Positions 8,269-16,554 of a stretch of 64,000 nucleotides of DNA are shown in pieces (position 1 is the stretch's first letter; each line of letters begins with the position of its first letter). The DNA lies in assembly GCA_021792755.1 (NCBI GenBank), contig JAJYUA010000001.1, forward strand, positions 248,001-312,000. Direction: 5' to 3'. A program made the position numbers and the translations under genes. The DNA is from Pseudomonadota bacterium. Its GTDB lineage: Bacteria; Pseudomonadota; Gammaproteobacteria; Steroidobacterales; Steroidobacteraceae. The notes under the pieces are model-generated. The model searched no databases, had not been told where the DNA came from, and saw only the letters and a program-made list of their open reading frames with translations.

Positions 8269-10081
8269 TGTAGGACTCGTTGTGAACTTTGTAGAAAGGC
8301 ACGAACAGGATCTGCTGTCCGCGGTCCATCTGCCGATAGGTGTCGGGAGCGCCGGCGACCGGCCTCAGGCCGGGCACGTCGAGTCGCGGCACGGGCGTGC
8401 CGGGGCCGGCGAAGTTCAGTGCGCCGTACACGATCGGCCCGCGCAATAGGGCCACCGTGCCGGGGTGCAAGCGGTCGATGGACTGCGTGCGCAACGAGTG
8501 CGGCAGGTGCACCTGCACCCGGTCGCCGTCGCGCCAGGTGCGCTTGAGCGCGGCGAACGTGCCGGGCTCGGCCGCAACCGCCGTTCGCCGGCCGTTGACC
8601 CGGATTTCCGCGTCGGCCTGCAGCCAGCCGGGAATGCGGATCATGAGCGCGAACGGAACCGGCGCGGCAGTCGCCACCTCCAGTGCCACCGACTCGCCCA
8701 TCGGGTAGTCGGTGTGCTGCGTGAGCGTTACGGCCCTCGAGCCCGTGCGCCAGCGCACCCGCGACGGTGTGAACAAATTGACGTAGAGCGCGCCAGGGGC
8801 GTGAAAATAAACGTTGCGCACGTAGTCAGCGACGCCTTGCGCCAGGGTGCCCGAGCAGCACGGCCACTTTTCAGGATAGAAGGCCTTCTTCCCGTCCGGA
8901 TGGTAGCTCGAATAGTACGGCGAGTTGCCGTTCGAGTCCGGCGGCCTCACCGCCATCAGCCCGTTCCACATGATGCGCTCGAGCCCGTCGCCGTAGCGGG
9001 CATCGCCCGTGAAGCGCAGCAAATACCGGGCGGCCTTCATGGTCGCGTACGTACCGCACGGCGTCTCGAAGTGATTCGCGGTGTCCTCGAGACTCGAGTA
9101 CAGCGCGCCGCTGTCCGAAGCGATCAGCCGCTCGTTCGGTCCCCAGCCGCCGGTCGCGTAGCTCTGTTCGTCGAGGAACTTCCAGCCGTAGACGAGCGCA
9201 TCGCGGTAGCGGGGCTCGCCGAGCTCGAGGTACGCCATGGCCGCCGAGCTGAGCGCCATGACGTGGCTGTAGGCCTGGCGGCCCGCCAGTACGTTCTCTG
9301 CGCGGGAGAGCGGGTCAAAGTAAGGTTTGTTCAACAGATACTTCACCGCCAGGTCGCGCACGCTGCGCTCGCCGGTCAGGTGCGCCGCCGTGAACAGATT
9401 CTCCGAGACGATGTAGGTTTCGTCATAGGGTGGGCTGTCGACGCCGATCCGGTCGCGGCTCACCGGCGAGATGAACGGCAGCGCGCCGCGGATCACGCGC
9501 GGGATCAACGGAAGCGCCTGCCGCATGCCGCTCAGGCGGTAGGCATCGATCAGGCCGATCATGTGTTTGTCGAGCACGTAGGCCGGCCAGACTTTCCAGG
9601 CGCCCTCGCCGGCGTACGGGACCGGGTTGGCGTCCAGGGTCTTGCCGAAGCCGCGCACCAGCTCGTGCACCTTCGACCGGCACGCTTCATCACCGGTGCA
9701 GCGGCCGAAACGCGCGATGCCCGAGACGTATTGACCGAGCGCATGGCCGGGAATGAACCCGTCCTTGCCGTACCAGCCGCCCATGTCGATTCCGGGTGCC
9801 TGCAGGCCGGCGTGCTCGCGGTAGACCTGCAGCAGCCGGTCGTTGTCGAGCGCCAGATAGTGAGCGTGAATGAAGTCGTACTGCCTCTTGAGCGGGCCCC
9901 CTGTGAGAGCGACATCGGCGTAATCGAACTCCCGCAGTCGCTCGATGCCGGTATGCAGCCGTGCGCCGTGCGATGACGCGGTGCGGGCCCGAGCCCAGCG
10001 CGCGCGCGCGCCGATGACTCCGAGCCCGGCTGCCGTCGCTGCGGATTGCAGGAATGTGCGCCGAGAGGTCGGTCGGTTCAT
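8246..10081 (-). CDS. Glycoside hydrolase family 127 (DUF1680) protein, Tat signal
   Basis: A 611-residue protein from ATG 10081, with a twin-arginine signal (SRRTFLQSAA, residues 6-15), so folded export to the periplasm is expected. The (alpha/alpha)6 barrel carries the GH127 metal/cysteine site: Glu339 in HFETPCGTY with Cys342, and the Cys408-Cys409 pair in KWPCCSGT; Glu317 in GPNERLI may be the second carboxylate. In HypBA1, a member of this family, the cysteine pair supplies the nucleophile for beta-L-arabinofuranoside cleavage, and another GH127 removes aceric acid from rhamnogalacturonan II. The ATG overlaps the upstream gene's TGA (ATGA). Specificity is not predictable, but arabinofuranoside or branched-sugar side chains fit the locus. 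Confidence 0.9.
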   Translation of the reverse strand: MNRPTSRRTFLQSAATAAGLGVIGARARWARARTASSHGARLHTGIERLREFDYADVALTGGPLKRQYDFIHAHYLALDNDRLLQVYREHAGLQAPGIDMGGWYGKDGFIPGHALGQYVSGIARFGRCTGDEACRSKVHELVRGFGKTLDANPVPYAGEGAWKVWPAYVLDKHMIGLIDAYRLSGMRQALPLIPRVIRGALPFISPVSRDRIGVDSPPYDETYIVSENLFTAAHLTGERSVRDLAVKYLLNKPYFDPLSRAENVLAGRQAYSHVMALSSAAMAYLELGEPRYRDALVYGWKFLDEQSYATGGWGPNERLIASDSGALYSSLEDTANHFETPCGTYATMKAARYLLRFTGDARYGDGLERIMWNGLMAVRPPDSNGNSPYYSSYHPDGKKAFYPEKWPCCSGTLAQGVADYVRNVYFHAPGALYVNLFTPSRVRWRTGSRAVTLTQHTDYPMGESVALEVATAAPVPFALMIRIPGWLQADAEIRVNGRRTAVAAEPGTFAALKRTWRDGDRVQVHLPHSLRTQSIDRLHPGTVALLRGPIVYGALNFAGPGTPVPRLDVPGLRPVAGAPDTYRQMDRGQQILFVPFYKVHNESYNVYFERA

Positions 10082-11217
10082 GGTGTCACCTCGAGATACA
10101 GTCGATTGAGCGCCGCAATGACCGCGCCGCCCGGCTCGTGCGCCGCCAGCGCCTGTGTGAGGCGTTCGGCGGCCGCACCCTGAAATGTCATGTAACCGGC
10201 GTGGCGCGGGCGCACCCAGGCCCCTTCCAGCGTCGCCCGGGTGTTGCGGAAGAAATCGAGCGAGACTGCGTTCGCGCGCGCATCGTCCCAGGCGGCGCCG
10301 TGCGCCGGCTGGCCGCCGCCGGCGAGATACGGTCCGCATTGCGCCTCGGCGCCGGCCACCCAGCGTGCGAAAGCGATCGCGGCGGCGCGCTCCGTGCACT
10401 GCGCCGAAACGGCGATGCCGGTGCCGCCGAGCGCCGAGCCGGCGCACGAACCGCCGCGCGCAAGCGGTGCCAGGTCGGCGAAAGCGACGCGCGCGCCCCG
10501 GGCATCAGGCCTGGAATAACTGACATAGCCGTAGATGAGCGGCGCGCAGGCCGCTCTCGAGTCCGGTGCCGCCATCTGCTCGAGCACCGCGATCGGATCC
10601 TGCTCGCTGCAGCGCGGACCGATGCGCGCGGCGAGCTCGCGCAACCGCGCATAGGCCTCGCAACCCGCCGCCGGCTCGAAGAGCTCGCCCGCGTGCGTGC
10701 CGGGCGGGTGCCCTGCCAATCCGCTCAGCGTGAACAGCGCCATCAGATTGTGCGGCGGGCGCAGCGGGCACCGGACTGCGCCGCCCGCCGCCAGCTCGAG
10801 CACGGCCGACCAGTCCGCGGGGGGGCCGCAGAGGCGATCCGGACGCCAGGCCAGAACCTGCGCCGCCGCGTCGATGGGCAACGCCCAGAGCCGACCGCCC
10901 CACCGGTAGCTCGAGAGCGAGGCACCGACCGCCTGGTACGCCGGATCTCCCGGAGCGAGGCCCCCATCGAGCGGCGCGAGGCACCCCTCGCCCGTCACCT
11001 GTCCGACGTGCGGATGATCGATCACGATGAGATCGTAGCGGGCGGCCAGCTCATGCACCGGAAAGGACTCGAAATCCTGCAGCGAGCGCCGCTCCCACTC
11101 GATCCGCACGCCGGTGCGCTCGCGCCAGGCGGCCGAGCACGCCACGAGCGGCCCGTGGCCGCGCGGATGATCCCAAGTCATGCCCCGCAGCAGGGGCGCA
11201 CGGTCTTTGCGCACCAC
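10078..11217 (-). CDS. Family 1 extracellular solute-binding-like protein without signal peptide
   Basis: A 379-residue protein that begins with the pattern LLRGMTWDHPRGHGPL seen in a subgroup of family 1 sugar-binding proteins. It contains typical binding-protein stretches (YDLIVIDHPHVG, LWALPIDAAAQVLAWRPD, GGTGIAVSAQ). No hydrophobic signal peptide precedes the domain from either start, GTG 11217 or ATG 11181, so by sequence it stays in the cytoplasm. It is the first gene of the GH127-RLP-kinase operon. A second protein of the same kind lies at 17366-18556. A cytoplasmic binding protein could sense a sugar or act as a decayed importer subunit; no permease pair of the matching class lies nearby. 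Function is inferred only. Confidence 0.72.
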   Translation of the reverse strand: MVRKDRAPLLRGMTWDHPRGHGPLVACSAAWRERTGVRIEWERRSLQDFESFPVHELAARYDLIVIDHPHVGQVTGEGCLAPLDGGLAPGDPAYQAVGASLSSYRWGGRLWALPIDAAAQVLAWRPDRLCGPPADWSAVLELAAGGAVRCPLRPPHNLMALFTLSGLAGHPPGTHAGELFEPAAGCEAYARLRELAARIGPRCSEQDPIAVLEQMAAPDSRAACAPLIYGYVSYSRPDARGARVAFADLAPLARGGSCAGSALGGTGIAVSAQCTERAAAIAFARWVAGAEAQCGPYLAGGGQPAHGAAWDDARANAVSLDFFRNTRATLEGAWVRPRHAGYMTFQGAAAERLTQALAAHEPGGAVIAALNRLYLEVTP

Positions 11218-11255
11218 TCATCCCCTCCGTCCCTCGGCCTCGTCCCGAACAGCGG

Positions 11256-11274
11256 GTTGACATAGTTTGTCAAC
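11256..11274. promoter_or_regulatory. 19-bp palindromic operator candidate overlapping the -35 box
   Basis: GTTGACA-TAGTT-TGTCAAC is a perfect 7-bp inverted repeat around a 5-bp centre. A second perfect repeat overlaps it: ATAGTTTG at 11262-11269 pairs with CAAACTAT at 11293-11300. The two arm centres lie 31 bp apart, about three helical turns, and flank the -10 box. This layout would allow a dimer of dimers such as an IclR-type protein to occlude both promoters. Confidence 0.6.
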
Positions 11275-11285
11275 GAACATAGCAT
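11257..11285 (+). promoter_or_regulatory. Sigma-70-type promoter of the CoA-transferase/ABC operon
   Basis: The -35 box is the full consensus TTGACA (11257-11262); after 17 bp follows TAGCAT (11280-11285, four of six consensus positions). Transcription would start near 11292, leaving a short leader with GAGGAA (11305-11310) 5 bp before the TTG start at 11316. The spacing is ideal, and the -35 box lies inside the operator-like palindrome. Confidence 0.65.
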
Positions 11286-11315
11286 TTACCTGCAAACTAT
11301 ACGCGAGGAAACCGG

Positions 11316-12524
11316 TTGAAGACAGCGCACGTGGACGACGGCGCGCCGACCGCGACCGCTGAGCGACCGCTGGAGGGGGTGCTGGTGCTGGATTTCAGCC
11401 AGTTTCTAGCCGGGCCTTCCTGTTGCCTGCGGCTGGCGGATCTCGGCGCCGAGGTGATCAAGGTGGAGCGCCCCCAGGGGGGGGATCTGTCCCGCCGCCT
11501 GCATCTTGCCGACCAATCCTTCGGCGGGGACAGCGCGCTCTTTCATACCATCAACCGCAACAAGGAAAGCTTCGCCGCGGACTTGAAGGATCCGGTCGAT
11601 CTCGAGCGGGTCAAGGCGCTGATCCGGCGCGCCGATGTGATGGTCCACAATTTCCGTCCGGGCGTGATGGACCGCCTCGGCCTGGATTACGCCACGGCCG
11701 CGGAGCTGAACCCGCGCCTGATCTACGCGGCCATCACCGGCTATGGCACCGAAGGCCCGTGGCGCAAGAAGCCGGGACAGGACCTGCTGGTGCAGGCCAT
11801 CTCGGGGCTGGCATGGCTGTCGGGCGACGCCGGCCAAGGGCCGGTGCCCATGGGCGTGTCGATCGCCGATCTGATGGGCGGTGCGCACCTGTGCCAGGGG
11901 GTGCTCGCCCTGCTGGTGCGGCGCGGGCGAACCGGGAAGGGCGGACGGGTGGATGTGAGCCTGTTCGAGTCGGCGGTCGACATGCAGTTCGAGCAGTTCA
12001 CCGCATTTCTCAACGGCGACGGCCGCCAGCCCGCCCGCGATGCGGTCAACAACGCCAGCGTGTATCTCGGCGCGCCGTACGGCATCTATCAGACCGCCGA
12101 CGGCTACCTCGCGGTCGCGATGTCGCCGGTCGACCGCCTCGGGGCGCTCATCGGCTGCGAGGCGCTCGAGGCCTACGCCGATCCGGCGCGCTGGTTCACC
12201 GAGCGTGCCCGGATCAAGTCCATCATCGCCGCACACCTTGCCGCGCAGCCCACCGCGCACTGGCTCGCCATCCTGGAGCCCGCCGACATCTGGTGCGCCG
12301 AAGTGCTCACCTGGCCACGGCTGCTCGAGCGCGAGGGCTTCGCCGCCCTCGCGTTGACGCAGGACATCCACGACGGTGAGCACGGCACCCTGCGCACGAC
12401 CCGCTGCCCCATCCGCATCGACGGCAAGGTGCTCCTCGCCGCGCGCGGCGCTCCGGCGCTCGGCCGCGACACCGCCGACATCCTGCGCCGCTTCGGGCTC
12501 GGCACACCGGGAGAGTCGGCATGA
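11316..12524 (+). CDS. Class III CoA-transferase, CaiB/BaiF family
   Basis: A 402-residue protein of the formyl-CoA transferase/CaiB family. The N-terminal [16 protein letters not shown] and [11 protein letters not shown] segments and the catalytic aspartate region [14 protein letters not shown] are present. These enzymes move CoA between a carboxylic acid and an acyl-CoA. I take TTG 11316 as start because GAGGAA lies 5 bp upstream; GTG 11331 is an alternative. It is the first gene of the plus operon and overlaps the MaoC gene (ATGA), so the pair probably activates an organic acid and then hydrates its enoyl-CoA. A CoA step is unusual among sugar-catabolism genes; the acid is unknown. Confidence 0.9.
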   Translation: MKTAHVDDGAPTATAERPLEGVLVLDFSQFLAGPSCCLRLADLGAEVIKVERPQGGDLSRRLHLADQSFGGDSALFHTINRNKESFAADLKDPVDLERVKALIRRADVMVHNFRPGVMDRLGLDYATAAELNPRLIYAAITGYGTEGPWRKKPGQDLLVQAISGLAWLSGDAGQGPVPMGVSIADLMGGAHLCQGVLALLVRRGRTGKGGRVDVSLFESAVDMQFEQFTAFLNGDGRQPARDAVNNASVYLGAPYGIYQTADGYLAVAMSPVDRLGALIGCEALEAYADPARWFTERARIKSIIAAHLAAQPTAHWLAILEPADIWCAEVLTWPRLLEREGFAALALTQDIHDGEHGTLRTTRCPIRIDGKVLLAARGAPALGRDTADILRRFGLGTPGESA

Positions 12525-12973
12525 TCGTCGAGCAATACTTCGAGGACTATGAGATCGGCGCCGAGCGGCGAACCTTCGGCCGTACGCTCACCGAAGCGGA
12601 CATCGTGATGCACGCGGGCCAGACCGGCGATTTCTTTCCCCATCACATGGACGCCGAATGGTGCGCGCAACAGTCGTTCAAGCGGCGCATCGCACACGGC
12701 ACGCTGGTGTTGAGCATCGGCATCGGGATGACGGCCGGCACCATCAACCCGCGCTCGATGTCCTACGGTTACGACCGGGTGCGCTTCATTCGACCGGTGT
12801 TCATAGGCGATACGCTCACCGTGACCGCGCGCATCAGCGCGCGGCGCGACCACCCCAAGCATCGCACGCACGGCCTCATCGTCGAGCAGGTGCAGATCGT
12901 CAATCAACGGGCCGAGACCGTGCTCGGCTGTGAGCACCTGTATCTGGTCGAGCGGCGCGAGGCGCTCGCATGA
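12521..12973 (+). CDS. MaoC-family (R)-specific enoyl-CoA hydratase-like protein
   Basis: A 150-residue single hotdog domain. The hydratase-2 motif is visible as [14 protein letters not shown], with Asp and His in the usual D-x4-H spacing, followed by [15 protein letters not shown], the conserved turn that lines the active site. Members add water to, or remove it from, acyl-CoA or related C4-C5 CoA esters such as mesaconyl-CoA. The ATG at 12521 overlaps the stop of the CoA-transferase, so equimolar production is likely. Together the two genes suggest a CoA-dependent step acting on an acid formed from the imported sugar; the order of steps is inferred. Confidence 0.88.
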   Translation: MIVEQYFEDYEIGAERRTFGRTLTEADIVMHAGQTGDFFPHHMDAEWCAQQSFKRRIAHGTLVLSIGIGMTAGTINPRSMSYGYDRVRFIRPVFIGDTLTVTARISARRDHPKHRTHGLIVEQVQIVNQRAETVLGCEHLYLVERREALA

Positions 12974-12992
12974 GACGGGGCGGGCCGCTATC

Positions 12993-13955
12993 GTGAAAAC
13001 CGTGGGCAGCGCGGCGTTTGCGCCGATCCTGTGCGGGATGCTGATGGCGCGCGCCGTGATCGCCGCTCCGCTGCGCTTCGGTCTCTCGAGCGCCGGGCTG
13101 AGCTATCCGTTCGCCGCGGCGATCGCACGGGGCTTCAAGCGGGCGGCCGCGCACGCGGGCGTGCAGGCCATCGTGCTCGATGGTGAGAACCGCGTGCAGA
13201 AGCAGGCGAACGACCTGCAGGACTTGATCGCCGAGCGGGTCAACGGCATCGTGCTCATGCCGCTCGATTCGGTGATCGCCGAAAGCTGGGTGAACCAAGC
13301 CGAGCGGGCCGGCATCCCGGTCGTGGCGGTGGGCTCGCAGGTGGGCAATCCGCGCAGACGGCCTCTGCGAGACGTCTATCCGAAGCTCGTGGCGCTGGTC
13401 ACCCAGAACGAGACCGCCGCCGGCCGCGAGGCTGGCCGGCTCGCAGCGCGGCTGCTGCCGCCGGGTCGCCTCGCGCCTATCGCGATCATCCAGGGCGCGC
13501 CCGGATTTCCCGAAGTCCTGCAGCGCGAGGTGGGATTCGAGCAGGGCCTTCGGACCGCACACGTGAAGTATCGGATCGTCGCGTCCCAGCCCGGTTACTG
13601 GCGCACGGAGGACGCGGATGTCGCCTGTCAGAACATTCTCGAGGCCCATCCGAGCGTCGAGCTGTTCTTCAACGAGGCGGACGACATGGCGGTGGGCTGC
13701 GCGCGCGCGGTACGTTCCGCCGGCTCGCCGGCGAAACTGATCGGCATCGGCGGCTCGCGCCTTGCGATGCTGTCCCTCGAGGCCGGCCGCATCGACGGCA
13801 CGGTCTGCTACAAGCCGCGCGAGCTCGGCGAGCTCGCCTTCGCGGCGCTCTATGACGATGTGACGGGCAAGAAGCCGCTGCACGCGGCATTCATCACGTA
13901 CCGGACACCCGGGATCACCCGGGCGAACGCGCGCGAGTGCCCCCCGCAGTGGTGA
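12993..13955 (+). CDS. Sugar ABC transporter periplasmic-binding protein (type I, ribose/galactose-like)
   Basis: A 320-residue protein. GTG 12993 gives a secretory signal peptide (KTVGSAAFAPILCGMLMARAVIAA, cleavage near residues 24-25) directly before the mature domain; the longer open frame upstream overlaps the MaoC gene and lacks such a signal. The type I periplasmic-binding fold is shown by LRFGLSSAGLSYPFAAAIARG, the alternation of beta strands with LIAERVNGIVLMPLDS, and EADDMAVGCARAVR. It would capture a pentose, hexose or methylpentose in the periplasm for the ATPase and permease encoded just downstream. The sugar cannot be named from sequence; rhamnose, apiose or an aldose from GH78/GH127 action is possible. 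Confidence 0.88.
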   Translation: MKTVGSAAFAPILCGMLMARAVIAAPLRFGLSSAGLSYPFAAAIARGFKRAAAHAGVQAIVLDGENRVQKQANDLQDLIAERVNGIVLMPLDSVIAESWVNQAERAGIPVVAVGSQVGNPRRRPLRDVYPKLVALVTQNETAAGREAGRLAARLLPPGRLAPIAIIQGAPGFPEVLQREVGFEQGLRTAHVKYRIVASQPGYWRTEDADVACQNILEAHPSVELFFNEADDMAVGCARAVRSAGSPAKLIGIGGSRLAMLSLEAGRIDGTVCYKPRELGELAFAALYDDVTGKKPLHAAFITYRTPGITRANARECPPQW

Positions 13956-13962
13956 GCCGCCC

Positions 13963-15522
13963 GTGTCGACCGTAGCGCAGCCTCTGCTATCGCTCGAGCG
14001 CCTGGCGAAGATCTATCCCAACGGCACCGCCGCGCTGCGCGGTGTCGATCTCGCGGTCCGCTCCGGCACCGTCCACGGCCTGCTCGGCGCCAATGGCGCG
14101 GGCAAGTCGACTCTCATCCGCATCCTCTGCGGGGCCACGCACGCCACCGCCGGCAGGATCCTCTGGCGCGGCGCTGAGGTACGGTGGTCGTACCCGGCAC
14201 AGGCCCGCGCGGCCGGCATCGCCACGCTGCACCAGCAAATTCCCCTGGTCGGCTCGCTGTCCGTCCGGGAGAACGTGTTCCTCGGGCGCAGCGGATGGGC
14301 CCGGCGCGGCCGCGAGGAGCGCCGGCGGCTCTCGCGGCTCATGGACTCGATCGGTTACCACCTGCAGCCTGACACCCCGGTCGCGGCGCTTGCGATCGGG
14401 GAGCGGCAGATGGTCGGCGTTCTGCAGGCGCTCGCGGCCGATGCGCAGGTCATCGTGATGGACGAGCCGACCGCTTCGCTCGCCGCGCCCGAGCGCCAGA
14501 TCGTGCACCGTGCGATCCGCCGTCTCGCCGCAGAGGGCCGCGCGGTGCTGCTGGTAACTCACTTTCTCGACGAAGTGCTGACGCTGACGGATGCGTTGAC
14601 GGTATTGCGCGACGGCGCGGCGGTGATGAGCTCGGACACCGCCGCGGTCGACGAGGCCGTGATCGCCAGCGCGATCGCCGGACGCGCCATCCGTAGAGCC
14701 GCCAGACAGACCGTGCGCGCCGGGGCCGAGGTGGCCGCCGAAATCCTCGGGCTTCGCTCGCCCGGGCGCCTGGCGCCTTGCACGTTCCGCGTGCACGGCG
14801 GCGAGGTGCTCGGCATCGCCGGCTTTCTCGGCTCCGGGCGCAGCGAGCTGCTGCAGGCGATCTTTGGAGCCGATCAAGGCGCTCGCGGCGAGGTGCGCGT
14901 GCTCGGCCGCCCGGTGCCGCGTTCCCCGGCTGCAGCGGTGCGCGCCGGTATCGCGCTGGTCCCCGAGGATCGGGCCTCGCAGGCGCTGGTGCCCGGGTGG
15001 CCGCTGTGGCAGAACCTGACGCTGGCGCATCTGCGGCGATTCTCGCGCTGGGGCGTGTTTCCGCGGCGCAGGCTCGAGCGCGCGGCCGCGACCGCGGCCG
15101 TCAAGCGGCTCCTGATCAAAACGCGCGACCTCGACACCGCGGTCGGCGATCTGTCCGGCGGCAACGCCCAGAAGGTGAGCCTCGCCCGCTGGCTGTGCGG
15201 GCCGACGCGGCTGCTGCTGCTCGATGAGCCGACCGCCGGCATCGACATCGGCGCCAAGGCGGAAATCCTCGATCAGATCCGCGGGCTGTCGGCCACGGGG
15301 GTGGCTGTCATCCTGGTCGATTCGCAGCTGACGCTGCTGCTCGAGGAAGCCGACCGCATCCTGATCATGCGCGAGGGGGCGATAGTGGCGGAACGGGTGG
15401 CAGCCGACACCGACGAGCAGGAGTTGATCCGGCTCGCCGCCGGCGGGGCGCGCGGCGCCGGTCCGCCGCAGCGGCGGCAGATACACCGTGAGGCTCGGGG
15501 GGATCGATGCGGCGCATGTTGA
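13963..15522 (+). CDS. Sugar ABC transporter ATPase, duplicated ABC domains (RbsA/MglA type)
   Basis: A 519-residue protein with two nucleotide-binding domains, the layout of carbohydrate importers CUT2. Domain 1 has Walker A GANGAGKST (residues 43-50) and Walker B VIVMDEPTASL with a weak signature (AIGERQM). Domain 2 has a degenerate Walker A (GFLGSGRSEL), the signature LSGGNAQKVSLARWL and Walker B LLLLDEPTAGID. This asymmetry is normal for the family. Start GTG 13963 lies 7 bp after the binding-protein stop. The 3' end overlaps the permease gene by 16 bp. Confidence 0.93.
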   Translation: MSTVAQPLLSLERLAKIYPNGTAALRGVDLAVRSGTVHGLLGANGAGKSTLIRILCGATHATAGRILWRGAEVRWSYPAQARAAGIATLHQQIPLVGSLSVRENVFLGRSGWARRGREERRRLSRLMDSIGYHLQPDTPVAALAIGERQMVGVLQALAADAQVIVMDEPTASLAAPERQIVHRAIRRLAAEGRAVLLVTHFLDEVLTLTDALTVLRDGAAVMSSDTAAVDEAVIASAIAGRAIRRAARQTVRAGAEVAAEILGLRSPGRLAPCTFRVHGGEVLGIAGFLGSGRSELLQAIFGADQGARGEVRVLGRPVPRSPAAAVRAGIALVPEDRASQALVPGWPLWQNLTLAHLRRFSRWGVFPRRRLERAAATAAVKRLLIKTRDLDTAVGDLSGGNAQKVSLARWLCGPTRLLLLDEPTAGIDIGAKAEILDQIRGLSATGVAVILVDSQLTLLLEEADRILIMREGAIVAERVAADTDEQELIRLAAGGARGAGPPQRRQIHREARGDRCGAC

Positions 15523-16538
15523 GCCTGCGCGAGTCGGGTGTCTATTACGCGCTGCTGCTGCTGGTGGCGGCGCTCACGGCCGTCAGCGCCGCGCTCGGCC
15601 GGCCGAGCTATCTCAGCCCCGTCAATCTCATCAACATCCTTTATCAGACCGCGCCGGTCGCCATCATGGGCGTGGCGATGACCGTAGTGCTGATCACGGG
15701 CAACTTCGACCTCTCGGTGGCCTCCGTCGCCGCGCTGGCCGCCGCCGTCAACATCCTGGTGATCGATCACGTGGGCTTCCGGGCCGCGATGGCGCTGTCG
15801 CTCGCCACCGCCGGCGCGGCCGGCCTGCTCAACGGGGTGATGGTGGAGTTGGTCGGCATCAACGCCTTCATCGTCACGCTGGGCACGCTCACGGCAATCC
15901 GCGGTCTGGTGCTGGTGGTAACCAACGGGCGCTCTTTGATGGTCGGCACGCCGGCGGCCCTCACGGCGATGACGCGCTTCGAGAGCGGGCGGGCCGCGGG
16001 TCTGCCCCTGCCGATTCTGTACATGGCGGGATTCACCCTCCTGATCTGGCTGGTGCTGCACTTCACCACCGCCGGAAGACGCATCTATGCCACCGGCGGC
16101 AACCCGCAAGCGGCGCGGCTCGCGGGCATCAACGTGCGCGCCTACAGGCTAGGCGCGTTCGTGCTCTCGGCACTCGCGGCCGGCTTCGCCGGTGTGCTGT
16201 ACGCCTCGCGGTTCGGCGCCATGAACCCGACCGCGCTGCAGGGCGAGGAGCTGACGGTGATCGCCGCGGCGATTCTCGGCGGCACTTCGCTGTTCGGCGG
16301 CGCCGGCAGCGTTCTGAAGACCGTGGCCGGTGCGCTGGTGCTGTATACCCTGACCAACGGTTTCAACGTGCTGAACCTCGGCCCGAACTACCAGGGGCTG
16401 ATCGAAGGCACCGTGCTGATCGCGGCCGCAGCCCTCTATACGGTCGGCGGCCGCCGGCGCGCGCCGCGCCTGACGGCCGATCCTCCCTCCGGCGCCCCGG
16501 ATGCGCATCAGGCACAATCCGAGCCAGCCGTCCTCTGA
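15507..16538 (+). CDS. Sugar ABC transporter permease (RbsC/XylH type)
   Basis: A 343-residue membrane protein with eight to ten hydrophobic segments and the CUT2 permease signatures ITGNFDLSVASVAALAA near residues 70-86 and AILGGTSLFGGAGS near 255-268. It forms the inner-membrane channel for the sugar delivered by the binding protein at 12993-13955 and powered by the ATPase at 13963-15522. ATG 15507 lies inside the ATPase gene, so translation is coupled. A single permease is expected to homodimerise. Confidence 0.92.
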   Translation: MRRMLSLRESGVYYALLLLVAALTAVSAALGRPSYLSPVNLINILYQTAPVAIMGVAMTVVLITGNFDLSVASVAALAAAVNILVIDHVGFRAAMALSLATAGAAGLLNGVMVELVGINAFIVTLGTLTAIRGLVLVVTNGRSLMVGTPAALTAMTRFESGRAAGLPLPILYMAGFTLLIWLVLHFTTAGRRIYATGGNPQAARLAGINVRAYRLGAFVLSALAAGFAGVLYASRFGAMNPTALQGEELTVIAAAILGGTSLFGGAGSVLKTVAGALVLYTLTNGFNVLNLGPNYQGLIEGTVLIAAAALYTVGGRRRAPRLTADPPSGAPDAHQAQSEPAVL

Positions 16539-16554
16539 GCTCAAAGGAGCTTGC

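Larger units (their letters stand above)
11218..11315. promoter_or_regulatory. Divergent control region of the two catabolic operons
   Basis: This 98-bp interval separates the start of the minus operon (GTG 11217) from the start of the plus operon (TTG 11316). It is AT-rich from 11255 to 11302, against the strong GC bias on either side. It holds a plus promoter, a possible minus extended -10 element (TGCTATGTT on the minus strand, 11276-11284), a 19-bp palindrome and a second, wider inverted repeat. The IclR regulator encoded inside the plus operon is the natural candidate ligand. Confidence 0.7.

Noticed and set aside
10082-10447. Extended N-terminus of the GH127 gene
   Set aside because: The extra 122 codons are Arg-rich shadow of the overlapping binding-protein gene; the Tat signal begins at ATG 10081.
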